Assembly (NCBI GenBank): GCA_002359655.1
Contig: DENL01000049.1
Coordinates: 1 to 38,824, forward strand
From: Rickettsiales bacterium UBA2645
GTDB lineage: Bacteria; Pseudomonadota; Alphaproteobacteria; Rickettsiales; UBA1997
Reading direction: 5' to 3'
Length of the DNA stretch: 38,824 nucleotides
Shown here: piece after piece, positions 31,406-38,824 of the stretch
Layout of the letters: every line of letters starts with the position of its first letter
Numbering within the stretch: the stretch's first letter is position 1
The notes under the pieces: generated by a model
Databases searched by the model: none
Seen by the model: only the letters and a program-made list of their open reading frames with translations
Told to the model about the DNA's origin: nothing
Translations under genes and position numbers: made by a program

Positions 31406-32704
31406 CTATTCATCACTCAACTTCCGTCGTAGCTCTTGCCAATATTCCAAACGCTTCTTGAGCTCTCTTTCAAACCCTCTGGCATTTGGTTGGTAAAATT
31501 TTGGTCGCGATTTTTTGCTTAATTCTGGCGGAAAAAATTCTTGCCCAGAAAAGCAATTCACAGTGTCGTGATCGTAAATGTAACCTTGGCCAAAACCTTG
31601 ATCTTTCATCATTTTGGTTGGTGCATTTAAAATATTTTTTGGTGGCATTAATTTTGTAGTGCGCTGTGCAGCTTCAATTGCCGCTTTGTGAGCTGCGTAG
31701 CTGGCATTAGATTTTGGCGCAGTGGCGCAGTAAATTGTGGCGTGACTTAGAGCGTAATCACCTTCGGGACTTCCGAGAAAATCATAATTTTCTTTTGCTG
31801 CCATCACTTGCAAAAGTGCATTTGGATCAGCAAGTCCAATATCTTCAGTGGCAAAACGGGCAAGACGGCGCAAAATGTAGTAAGGATCTTCTTTAGCAAC
31901 CAGCATTCGCGATAGATAATACAAGGCTGCATCAACATCAGAACCACGTAAAGATTTGTGAAAAGCGCTGATCAAATTAAAATGAAAATCACCTTTTTTG
32001 TCGAAATGTGCTGCGCGTTTTGAAATTATTTCCAGCAATTTTTCTGAGGAAATTTCTTCTCTAACTTTTAAAGCAAATAATTCTTCACAAGCATTTAGTA
32101 AATATCTGGCATCGCCGCAAGCCAAGTCAATCAAGCTTTGGCGAGCTTCGTCATTTAATGGTAATTTTTTTTCCAATATTTTTTCAGCGCGCTGCAGAAT
32201 TTTTTCAAGTGCCGCTTCATCAAGAACTTTCAAGGCAACAACTCTGCAGCGCGAAAGCAAAGCCGAGTTAAGAGCGAAAGAAGGATTTTCGGTTGTGGTT
32301 CCAATCAATATGATTGTGCCGTCTTCAATTATTGGCAAAAAAAGATCTTGCTGCGTTTTGTTGAAATGGTGGATTTCATCAATCATCAAAATCGTTTTTT
32401 GATTTTGTAAAAGTGGAGCAGAATTTATTTGATCGATAACTTTACGAATTTCAGCAACTCCTGAATTAATCGCCGAAAGCACAATAAAATTTGCCGTAGA
32501 AATATGTGCCAAAGCTTTGGCAATCGTGGTTTTACCAACGCCGCTATCACCCCACAAAATCATTGATGGCACATTTTTTGTTTCAGCAATAATCGACAAA
32601 ATTCCCATCTCGCCAAACAAATGCTCTTGGCCAATTATTTCTTGTAAGTTTTTTGGACGGATTAAATCGGCAAGTGGTCGTGCGTCATTTTTATTTCTTA
32701 ACAT
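31406..32704 (-). CDS. rarA: Replication-associated recombination protein RarA (MgsA)
   Basis: A 432-aa AAA+ ATPase acting at stalled replication forks. It begins with ARPLADLIRPKNLQEIIGQE, then Walker A WGDSGVGKTTIAKAL, Walker B MIDEIHHFNKTQQDLFLP, sensor 1 IGTTTENPSFALNSALLSRC and the RarA-specific C-terminal half with SAFHKSLRGSDVDAALYYLS and FARFATEDIGLADP-like RRLARFATEDIGLADPNAL. The length is typical (about 430-450). It stands alone on the minus strand. Confidence 0.96.
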   Translation of the reverse strand: MLRNKNDARPLADLIRPKNLQEIIGQEHLFGEMGILSIIAETKNVPSMILWGDSGVGKTTIAKALAHISTANFIVLSAINSGVAEIRKVIDQINSAPLLQNQKTILMIDEIHHFNKTQQDLFLPIIEDGTIILIGTTTENPSFALNSALLSRCRVVALKVLDEAALEKILQRAEKILEKKLPLNDEARQSLIDLACGDARYLLNACEELFALKVREEISSEKLLEIISKRAAHFDKKGDFHFNLISAFHKSLRGSDVDAALYYLSRMLVAKEDPYYILRRLARFATEDIGLADPNALLQVMAAKENYDFLGSPEGDYALSHATIYCATAPKSNASYAAHKAAIEAAQRTTKLMPPKNILNAPTKMMKDQGFGQGYIYDHDTVNCFSGQEFFPPELSKKSRPKFYQPNARGFERELKKRLEYWQELRRKLSDE

Positions 32705-32738
32705 ACAGCCAATTTTAAAAACTAATTTTATTGCGAAT

Positions 32739-32800
32739 ACAACGATTCAATCGTTGTGTAGCAATTCAAAATTACCTAAATTCGATAGTGTATCGAATTT
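32739..32800. repeat. Two tandem perfect hairpins between rarA and the toxin-antitoxin pair
   Basis: ACAACGAT-TCA-ATCGTTGT (32739-32757) and AAATTCGATA-GTG-TATCGAATTT (32778-32800) are stems of 8 and 10 bp with 3-base loops. They lie 38-97 bases upstream of the rarA start and ahead of the antitoxin promoter. They might insulate the two units or be regulatory. Confidence 0.45.
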
Positions 32801-32827
32801 AATTTAACATATTTCTTGACTTTATTT

Positions 32828-32847
32828 GTGACTATAATTCTAGTCAC
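32828..32847 (+). promoter_or_regulatory. Antitoxin operator candidate overlapping a -10 box
   Basis: GTGACT-N8-AGTCAC is a 6-bp perfect inverted repeat 34 bases before the antitoxin start. It contains a consensus TATAAT (32833-32838). Phd-type antitoxins repress their own promoter by binding palindromes over it, so this is a good operator candidate. A -35 box with correct spacing is not obvious; TTGACT at 32816-32821 is only 11 bases away. Confidence 0.5.
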
Positions 32848-32880
32848 GATATTGATTATAATTTATTTCTATTTCAAACC

Positions 32881-33162
32881 ATGCTTTCTGCAAATATTAG
32901 CGAAATCAAAGCCAATTTTTCTTATTACGTAAATCTTGCCATCAAAAAAGGTCAGACCATCACAATCTGCAACCACAATATTCCGGTGGCGGAAATAAAA
33001 GCGGTTGAGCCGCTTGAAAAAGGCAAAAGAAAATTGGGAGTTTGTAAAGATAAAATTATTCTGCCTGATGATTTCAACGAAACTTCTAAAGATATTATTG
33101 ATTCATTTTACACCAATAATATTTTTCCGAAAAGCACTACTAAAAAACCTAAGAAAAAATGA
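32881..33162 (+). CDS. Phd/YefM-type antitoxin
   Basis: A 93-aa protein with the Phd fold: NISEIKANFSYYVNLAIKKG, then QTITICNHNIPVAEIKAVEP, where a DNA-binding N-terminus (residues 1-55) is followed by a toxin-neutralising tail (FNETSKDIIDSFYTN). The D-D-F-N and D-I-I-D segments resemble those used to block PIN toxins. The Lys-rich end is KKPKKK. It overlaps the toxin gene by 4 bases. It would both neutralise the toxin and repress the promoter. Confidence 0.85.
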   Translation: MLSANISEIKANFSYYVNLAIKKGQTITICNHNIPVAEIKAVEPLEKGKRKLGVCKDKIILPDDFNETSKDIIDSFYTNNIFPKSTTKKPKKK

Positions 33163-33551
33163 CTAAATATCTTCTCGACACCTGCACTTACATATGGATC
33201 ATCACTGATAACAAAAAATTATCCAACACAGCAAAAGAAATCTTTGAAAACAAAGAAAATCAAATTTACATCAGCATTATTTCACAAATTGAAATATCTG
33301 TTAAACATTTAAAACATAAAATTCCGCAGCTATCAAAACCAATTATTGAGTATTTTGACGGATTTAGAATTAAAAGCGAAATAGATCTGCTCAACCTAGA
33401 GTGCAAAGATGTACAACAGCTATTCAGCTTGCCAAAAATCCACTCTGACCCTTTCGACCGCCTGTTGATTTCACAAGCTTTGAACAACCAAATGACTTTA
33501 ATTTCACCTGACAAAAAATTTCTGAAATATCCAGTGCGGTTGGTGTTTTAA
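33159..33551 (+). CDS. PIN-domain toxin (VapC-like)
   Basis: A 130-aa ribonuclease of the PIN family paired with a Phd antitoxin. Acidic catalytic residues are D7 (LLDTCTYIW), E45 (SQIEISVK), D97/D100 (SDPFDRLLISQAL) and D118 (SPDKKF). LPKIHSDPFDRLL matches the family block. VapC-type toxins cut tRNA or rRNA; the target here is unknown. The pair is inserted between rarA and dxs, both on the other strand, which suggests acquisition as a cassette. All key residues are present, so it is probably active. Confidence 0.9.
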   Translation: MTKYLLDTCTYIWIITDNKKLSNTAKEIFENKENQIYISIISQIEISVKHLKHKIPQLSKPIIEYFDGFRIKSEIDLLNLECKDVQQLFSLPKIHSDPFDRLLISQALNNQMTLISPDKKFLKYPVRLVF

Positions 33552-33604
33552 AAACTTATCAATCAATATTTTTCTGTCTTTTTCATGCTGTTTAGCTGAA
33601 GGCA

Positions 33605-35521
33605 TTAGCTTAAATTTTTTTGAATCACCGTCAACAAATCTTCAACTCCAATCCCCGCCTCATCCCGCATCGCATCAATTTTATTTTGTTCGATGAATTT
33701 GTCGTTCATAAAAAGCGAACGAAATTTAGATTTGCCGTCGAGCAAATTATTTGCAAGCAGAAATTGTGCTACAGCAGAGCCAAAGCCGCCTATTACGCCT
33801 TCTTCGATTGTTATTATTAATTCGTGAGTTTTAGAAATTTCAGTGAATAGCTTTTCATCAAATGGCTTGGCGAATCTGGCGTCGATTATGGTGATTTCTA
33901 GGTTTTGCGATTCTTTTAAAATTTTCGCTGCCGCTAAAGCGTTAGGTAGAATTGCGCCGTAAGAAATTATGGCAACTTGTTTGCCTTCTTGAATAATTCT
34001 GGCTTTGCCGATTTCTAAAACTTCGTCGTCGTTGAAATTTATTTCTTTGTCGGCTTCAGCGCGCGGAAAACGAAAGGCGCTTGGGCGATCATTTATCTTG
34101 TTGGCGGTGTTGATCATTTTAACCAACTCTTGCCCTTCACTTGCCGCCATCAAAACAAAATCTGGCAGATTGATCAAGTAAGCAATGTCAAACGAACCAG
34201 CATGAGTTGGGCCGTCAGAACCAACAAAACCAGCACGGTCAATCGCAAAACGCACTGGCAATTTTTGCACTGCCACATCGTGAATAACTTGATCGTAAGC
34301 GCGTTGCAGAAAAGTTGAGTAAATTGCGGCGTAAGGTTTCAAGCCTTCAGTTGCCAAACCAGCAGCAAAAGTTACGGCGTGTTGTTCAGCAATTCCGACA
34401 TCAAAAATTCGCTTGGGATGATCTTTAGCAAAAACATCTAAACCCGTGCCAGTTGGCATTGCGGCGGTAATGGCCAAAATCTTATCGTCTTTTTTAGCCA
34501 GCTCCGACAAACGCTTGCCAAAAATTTTTGAATAGCTGGGAAAGCCAGAAGCAGGTTTTTCTTGTACTCCTGTTTCAGGATCAAATTTTGCTACAGCGTG
34601 CAGTTTGTCTGAACTTTGCATTACTTCGTTGTAACCTCGGCCTTTTTCAGTGACGCAGTGAATCAAGATTGGATCAGTTGATTTATCATCGCGAATATTT
34701 TTTAAAATCGGCACCAGCACATCCAGATTATGGCCGTCAATTGGACCGATATAGTAAAAACCCATCTCTTCAAAAATATTGCCACCCATCCACCATTCTT
34801 TGGTGGCTTTTTCAAGTTTGCGCGGAAAGCGTGAAATTGAACTTGGAAATTTATGCGAAATTTTTTTAGTCAAATCGCGAATTTTCAAATAAGATTTTGA
34901 CGCAGCAAGACGCGAAAAATAATGCGACATGGCTCCAGTCGCTGGCGCAATTGACATGTCGTTATCGTTTAGAATTACGATTAAACGATTGTCGTGAAAA
35001 AATTCATCCTCGAGCGCGCCGGCGTTGTTCATGGCTTCGTAGGCCATTCCCGCAGACATTGCACCATCGCCAATCACGGCAATGACGTGTGATTTTTCTT
35101 TTTTAAATTTTTTAGCAACTAAAATCCCAAGTGCTGCCGAAATTGAAGTGGAGCTATGTCCAGCACCAAAAGGATCAAATTCGCTTTCAGCGCGGCGAGT
35201 AAAACCAGACAAGCCTTGCGGCTGACGAATTGTCTTCATGCGCTGGCGGCGACCTGTTAAAATTTTATGCGGATAGGCTTGATGACCAACATCCCAAATT
35301 ATTTTATCGTGCGGCGTGTCAAAAACATAATGCAACGCTGTGGTGATTTCGACCACTCCCAAGCCCGCACCGAGATGTCCGCCAGTTTGGGCAACATTGG
35401 TTATGGTTTCTAATCTAAGCTCGTTAGAAATTTGTTTGATTTCAGCAAGCGAGAATTTTTTCAAATCAAGCGGAAGCTCTATTTGATCAAGTAAGGGAGT
35501 TTTAGAATTTTCTGCTGACAT
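33605..35521 (-). CDS. dxs: 1-deoxy-D-xylulose-5-phosphate synthase
   Basis: The ATG at 35521 gives MSAENSKTPLLDQIELPLDL, 638 aa, the usual Dxs length; a start 15 codons earlier has no homologous extension. Dxs condenses pyruvate and glyceraldehyde-3-phosphate for isoprenoid, and here also for PLP synthesis. Motifs: TGGHLGAGLGVVEITTALHY, IWDVGHQAYPHKILTGR, the thiamine-diphosphate motif GDGAMSAGMAYEAMNNAG, and GIAEQHAVTFAAGLA in the pyrimidine-binding domain. It supplies the substrate for PdxJ, also in this window. It is divergent from the MFS gene with 77 bases between. Confidence 0.97.
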   Translation of the reverse strand: MSAENSKTPLLDQIELPLDLKKFSLAEIKQISNELRLETITNVAQTGGHLGAGLGVVEITTALHYVFDTPHDKIIWDVGHQAYPHKILTGRRQRMKTIRQPQGLSGFTRRAESEFDPFGAGHSSTSISAALGILVAKKFKKEKSHVIAVIGDGAMSAGMAYEAMNNAGALEDEFFHDNRLIVILNDNDMSIAPATGAMSHYFSRLAASKSYLKIRDLTKKISHKFPSSISRFPRKLEKATKEWWMGGNIFEEMGFYYIGPIDGHNLDVLVPILKNIRDDKSTDPILIHCVTEKGRGYNEVMQSSDKLHAVAKFDPETGVQEKPASGFPSYSKIFGKRLSELAKKDDKILAITAAMPTGTGLDVFAKDHPKRIFDVGIAEQHAVTFAAGLATEGLKPYAAIYSTFLQRAYDQVIHDVAVQKLPVRFAIDRAGFVGSDGPTHAGSFDIAYLINLPDFVLMAASEGQELVKMINTANKINDRPSAFRFPRAEADKEINFNDDEVLEIGKARIIQEGKQVAIISYGAILPNALAAAKILKESQNLEITIIDARFAKPFDEKLFTEISKTHELIITIEEGVIGGFGSAVAQFLLANNLLDGKSKFRSLFMNDKFIEQNKIDAMRDEAGIGVEDLLTVIQKNLS

Positions 35522-35598
35522 TTTAATTTGAAGTTTGCAAAAGAGATTTTTCAAAACTAATAACAAGCTCAGATCTTTTCAACAAGGCAATCAAATAA

Positions 35599-36804
35599 GT
35601 GTATAAAATTTTTCGACAACTCAATTTCAGCCGTGAAATAAATTTGCTTTTTTTGAGCATTTTTATTTTTGCCATCACAATTGGAATCAATGCTGTTACA
35701 TTTCCAGCGATTTTAAACAAACATAATGTTAGCGCTGCACATATCGGTATTGCTTTTACTTGCGATACTCTTGGTGGTATTGTGATGTCGTTTTTTTTAA
35801 GTCGTATTGTAGCAAGGCTGAAAATGCTGCGTGCCATGGCCTTTGCTTCCTGCTTCTATGCTTTGATTATTTTGTTAATTTACTTTTACCAAAATCTTTA
35901 TTTGTGGATTGCCTTGGCTTTTATGATGGGAAGTTTGTGGTTTATTTATGTGATCACACGCCAATCTTGGCTGAACATTCTTTTAAAAGATAAGCAGCGC
36001 GGTGTTGCGACAGGAGTTTTTAGCATGTTGATTTCAGCCGGAGTTGCCGTTGGGCCAGTGATAGTAAGCTTTTCTGGCGCTGAAAGCTATTTGTCATTTT
36101 TTATTTCTGCCAGTTTGACATTACTTTCTTTCGCAGCAATTTTGCTGATTAAAAACAAAGTGAATCCCGATTTGCATTCACGCCGAATTGCTTTGAGCGA
36201 ATTTTTCAAAACCAATCCCAGAATTTTCTTGGCTCGCTTTTTCTTAGATTTCCAAACTTATACTTTGCTAATTTTTACAGTAATTTTTGGTGTAAAAATT
36301 GGTTTGTCTTATGAGCTTGCCGGCCTTTTAATCAGCTCCTACATGGCCAGTGGATTTTTTGATGTTTTTGTTGGATTTCTTTTAAAAAAATTCAGCCCTT
36401 ATCAACTAATTAATTTAGGATTTCTTGGCTGCTTGTGCTGCTTTTTATTAATAATGTTTATGCGCAATTATGCTTTTTTATTTGCTGCTTATTTCTTTTT
36501 TGGCATTTCTATCGCTTGTATTTTTGTTTCAGCTTTCAAAGTTTGTAATGAAGATTTCAGCGCTGAAAAACTAGTTGCTGCCAACGCTACTTTTCAATTA
36601 ATCGGATCAATTGGTGCGCTTTGCGGAAGTTTGGTTGGTGGCATTTTGTTTAATGTTTTTTCAGCCATAGGTTTTCCAATTGCAATAGTTTTAAGTGCGT
36701 CTTGTTATTTGAGTTTTTTAGTAATTTATGAAACTCGCTCTAATCACTCTCCCCTTGAGGGAGAGTCAACGAAACCTTCGGTTGAGTCAGTGAGGGGTTA
36801 TTAA
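35599..36804 (+). CDS. MFS transporter with repeat-derived C-terminal tail
   Basis: A 401-aa transporter starting at GTG 35599; no in-frame ATG upstream of the first helix is available. About 12 transmembrane helices are seen, with a central loop near residues 190-210 (KNKVNPDLHSRR). The substrate is not predictable. The last 20 residues (SNHSPLEGESTKPSVESVRG then Y) are encoded by a palindromic repeat at 36741-36797, which has extended the ORF beyond the natural end after YETR. The stop lies just beyond the repeat. This type of repeat insertion in ORFs is known from Rickettsia. Confidence 0.85.
   Translation: MYKIFRQLNFSREINLLFLSIFIFAITIGINAVTFPAILNKHNVSAAHIGIAFTCDTLGGIVMSFFLSRIVARLKMLRAMAFASCFYALIILLIYFYQNLYLWIALAFMMGSLWFIYVITRQSWLNILLKDKQRGVATGVFSMLISAGVAVGPVIVSFSGAESYLSFFISASLTLLSFAAILLIKNKVNPDLHSRRIALSEFFKTNPRIFLARFFLDFQTYTLLIFTVIFGVKIGLSYELAGLLISSYMASGFFDVFVGFLLKKFSPYQLINLGFLGCLCCFLLIMFMRNYAFLFAAYFFFGISIACIFVSAFKVCNEDFSAEKLVAANATFQLIGSIGALCGSLVGGILFNVFSAIGFPIAIVLSASCYLSFLVIYETRSNHSPLEGESTKPSVESVRGY
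36741..36797 (+). repeat. Palindromic repeat family B, copy 3, within the MFS ORF
   Basis: The sequence starts TAATCACTCTCCCCTTGAGG, closely matching the one at 4562-4615, with stem ACTCTCCCC/AGGGAGAGT (one G-T pair) and loop TTG. A second hairpin (CAACGAAACCTTCGGTTG) and a GTGAGGGG end follow. In copy 1 the initial TAA is the ybhG stop; here it is out of frame, so the repeat is translated. Confidence 0.85.
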
Positions 36805-36831
36805 TCTCCATAATCTTAGATCTAATCAATA

Positions 36832-37563
36832 ATGAAAAACAAAAAATCTGCAATCCGCCTTGGCGTCAACATCGATCATGTCGCCACAATTCGCAATGCT
36901 CGCGGCGGAATTCATCCAGATCCTGTGACGGCCGCAATATTGGCGCAAAAATCCAGAGCTGACGGAATCACAATTCATTTGCGTGAAGATCGTCGTCATA
37001 TTCGTGATGAAGATTTATTACGTTTGAAAAAAGAAATAAAATTGCCAATCAATTTAGAAATGGCCGCCACAGAAGAAATGCTAAAAATCGCCCTTAAAAC
37101 CAAACCCAACGCGGTTTGTATTGTGCCAGAAAAAAGACAAGAAGTTACCACCGAAGGCGGGCTTGATGTAATAAAAAATGAAAAAGTTTTGCGCGAAATG
37201 ATCAAAAAAATTCGCGCTAAAAAAATTAGAATTTCACTTTTTATTGATGCTGATGAAAAACAAATCCACAGCGCTAAAAAAATTGGTGCTGATATTGTTG
37301 AGCTACACACTGGCAAGTTTTGTCACCTTGCTGGAAAAAAGCGTGAAGCAGAATTTTTAAAAATAAAAAACTGCGCCAAACTTTGTGAAGAATTAAATTT
37401 AGAATGTCACGCTGGACATGGTTTGAATTACGAAACCGCTAAAATAATTAGTACAATTCCACAAATTGCTGAATTAAACATCGGCCACTTCATCATCGGA
37501 GAAGCTATATTTGACGGGCTTGAAAAAGTGATCAAAAAAATGAGGAAGATTATTAAATCTTAA
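36832..37563 (+). CDS. pdxJ: Pyridoxine 5'-phosphate synthase PdxJ
   Basis: A 243-aa TIM-barrel enzyme that makes pyridoxine 5'-phosphate from DXP and 3-amino-2-oxopropyl phosphate. It begins RLGVNIDHVATIRNARGG with HPDPVTAA, then IHLREDRRHIRDEDL, NLEMAATEEM and CIVPEKRQEVTTEGGLDV, and ends with HAGHGLNYETAKIIS and ELNIGHFIIGEAIF, all characteristic. Full length. DXP comes from Dxs and the product goes to PdxH, both encoded nearby, so the de novo B6 route is partly visible. The gene is 27 bases after the MFS stop. Confidence 0.97.
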   Translation: MKNKKSAIRLGVNIDHVATIRNARGGIHPDPVTAAILAQKSRADGITIHLREDRRHIRDEDLLRLKKEIKLPINLEMAATEEMLKIALKTKPNAVCIVPEKRQEVTTEGGLDVIKNEKVLREMIKKIRAKKIRISLFIDADEKQIHSAKKIGADIVELHTGKFCHLAGKKREAEFLKIKNCAKLCEELNLECHAGHGLNYETAKIISTIPQIAELNIGHFIIGEAIFDGLEKVIKKMRKIIKS

Positions 37564-37622
37564 ATGAAATCACTCTAAAACAACGCAAGTAATTTTAATC
37601 AATTGAATTTTCAGGATAACTT

Positions 37623-38672
37623 ATGAAGAACAGGGGCGGTAATTTCATTACAGGCATTACAGAAAGTCTTGTAGAGGATGTAAATCTTAAATTATCCCCA
37701 AGCAAGAATAATAAAAAAAAGATTGATAAACAAAAAAAACCAACCGCAAGCGAAAGTGATAATGTTACAAAAACTGTTACTGTTGCTCCTACTAAAAAAT
37801 CGAAAACAAGTAACTAGGAACAGACTAGGATAGAATTTGAACTAGATGATCCAATAGATGAAGATTGGGAAATCGAGGATAATAATGATCGAGAAAATGA
37901 AATTAAAAGTCTTAAGGGAGACTTTTCAAGTCTGGATAAAGAAAAATTTTTTGGTATTCAATCAGAAGATTTGAAAAAATATTTTAGACAAAAAGTTGTT
38001 TTCCGTTACTCAGGTGCTAGTACAGTTTTTTTCCGTCCAGTCGGAAATATTTGTAATAGAATTAAAATGTTGTGAAGAAGAAAACTCTGCATTTATAGAG
38101 ACAGATAAATTTGTGAAAATATCGATAGTTTATTAGAACTAGGAGTTAAATTTAACTATGATGCTATAAAGCAATTTTTAGAAAAAGCTAATAACCATAG
38201 TAGGAAAGAACTTTTCTATAAAATTCTGGATAAATACGAAAAAATAAAAGCAACCTCTGCTTATAAAAAATATTTTTTTACTCAAGAGCTCAAATTTATT
38301 AAAAGTCAAATTGAGACTCTCGCACCAAAAACTATAGATACTATAGATATATCTAGAAGATACGTAGGTAGTAAACAAGATAAGAAAATTAAAGTTGATG
38401 ATGATATATTCGAAGATGCAAAAACTGAATTCAATAAATTCCTTAAAAATAACAAAAAAACATATAAAGTAGAAAAAGCGGATACTCTTCCTCCTAGTGC
38501 AAAAGGTGCAACAAAAATAAATTTTTCAGCATTACTACAAAATAGTTTTACCCAAAATAATAGTGAAACTATCACCGCTTTCCAAAACGTAATAAAAGAA
38601 TAGCTAGAAGAAATTAATGCAGTTAAACGTAATCAAATTACAAAAGGTACTATAAACGTGAATTCGGGATAA
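37623..38672 (+). pseudogene. Disabled ORF of about 350 codons, unknown function
   Basis: The frame starts at ATG 37623 with an AGGAT ribosome-binding site and reads MKNRGGNFITGITESLVEDV. A TAG (37815-37817) stops it after 64 codons, but the same frame stays open, with EQTRIEFELDDPIDEDWEIE and FFGIQSEDLKKYF, to about 38073. Between about 38060 and 38115 the frame is lost and regained (EEENSAFIETDKF is in another frame, then NIDSLLELGVKFNYDAIKQF in the original one). A second TAG is at 38601-38603, and the final stop is at 38670-38672. The total, 1050 bases, is a multiple of 3. The protein would be charged, soluble and Lys/Asn-rich, without a signal peptide. No family is recognised. It may be a decayed effector or mobile-element gene. 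Confidence 0.6.
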
Positions 38673-38824
38673 GCCAAATTTCTTTCTTGCAATAAAAAAG
38701 CTTTAGACCATTGATTTGATTGGTACCATCCTATCAACTTAGGTAATCCAAAGCCATGCGTTACGATATAAATCTGATCTATTTTTACTCGTAGATTTTT
38801 TTTTATTTAAGGAACGAGTTGCAA
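38673..38824. other. Window end, no gene identified
   Basis: About 150 AT-rich bases follow the disabled ORF. A short minus-strand frame (HGFGLPKLIGWYQSNQWSKA and onward to a stop near 38633) has no ATG start and no family match. An A/T-rich stretch with an AAGGAACGAG sequence lies near the end, possibly the leader of a gene beyond the window. Confidence 0.3.

Noticed and set aside
37815..38603. TAG codon reassignment explaining the two in-frame amber stops
   Set aside because: maeB and ybhR end at TAG, and the same ORF also has a frameshift region with TGA and TAA, which fits gene decay better.
38633..38806. Minus-strand frame with HGFGLPKLIGWYQSNQ
   Set aside because: No ATG start and no family match; it overlaps the end of the disabled plus-strand ORF and is too short to support.

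Overview
The window is an AT-rich bacterial chromosome segment whose gene content points to an alphaproteobacterium, probably of a Rickettsiales- or Holosporales-like lineage with a reduced, repeat-bearing genome. The evidence is a Cox11/CtaG cytochrome oxidase assembly protein, an SDHAF4-type (DUF1674) protein, an NDUFAF5-like methyltransferase beside comF, frataxin/CyaY, a MaeB malic enzyme-phosphotransacetylase fusion, and scattered palindromic repeats, one of which forms the end of an ORF. The genus cannot be assigned from this sequence. Unlike strict Rickettsia, the segment carries aroC, leuB, folB, pdxJ, pdxH and dxs, so biosynthesis is less reduced. Nearly all starts lack a Shine-Dalgarno sequence.

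Layout. 1-1541: edge-truncated pRiA4b ORF-3-like gene, an IS4-type transposase and a GC-rich palindromic repeat. 1616-8730: a six-gene efflux operon (TolC/NodT-type outer-membrane lipoprotein, CecR-like TetR regulator, YbhG, YbhF, YbhS, YbhR), interrupted between ybhG and ybhF by two opposed palindromic repeats around a terminator-like hairpin. 8734-10128: small WYL-like ORF, LexA-like autoproteolytic repressor with a strong inverted-repeat operator candidate, and a decayed dinD-like gene. 10129-13435 (minus): periplasmic msrA, csp with a strong terminator, miaB, NDUFAF5-like methyltransferase. 13441-15943: comF, a prepilin-like protein, and a convergent amidase. 16011-18924: maeB, an unknown protein and an SDHAF4-like protein. 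18929-24255 (minus): cyaY-leuB-exported Cys-rich protein-ftsK-tolQ, then pal and pdxH upstream. 25690-30285: ctaG (+), cysS and a TlpA-like thioredoxin (minus), then folB-lptC-aroC (+). 30419-31105: an exported disordered protein with an 11-residue tandem repeat, followed by a strong terminator and a possible small RNA. 31406-37563: rarA (minus), a Phd/PIN toxin-antitoxin pair, dxs (minus), an MFS transporter with a repeat-derived tail, and pdxJ. 37623-38824: a multiply disabled ORF of about 350 codons.

Functionally most of the window is housekeeping: tRNA modification and charging, cell division, envelope maintenance, respiratory-complex assembly, vitamin B6, isoprenoid, folate and aromatic synthesis. 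The accessory parts are the IS, the LexA/dinD remnant, the toxin-antitoxin pair, the repeat families, the 11-residue repeat protein and the terminal pseudogene. I did not find CRISPR arrays, rRNA or tRNA genes. No complete new defence-type system is evident. The best candidates for undescribed biology are the 11-residue repeat exported protein, the Cys-rich exported protein coupled to ftsK, the unknown gene between maeB and the SDHAF4-like gene, and the repeat families.
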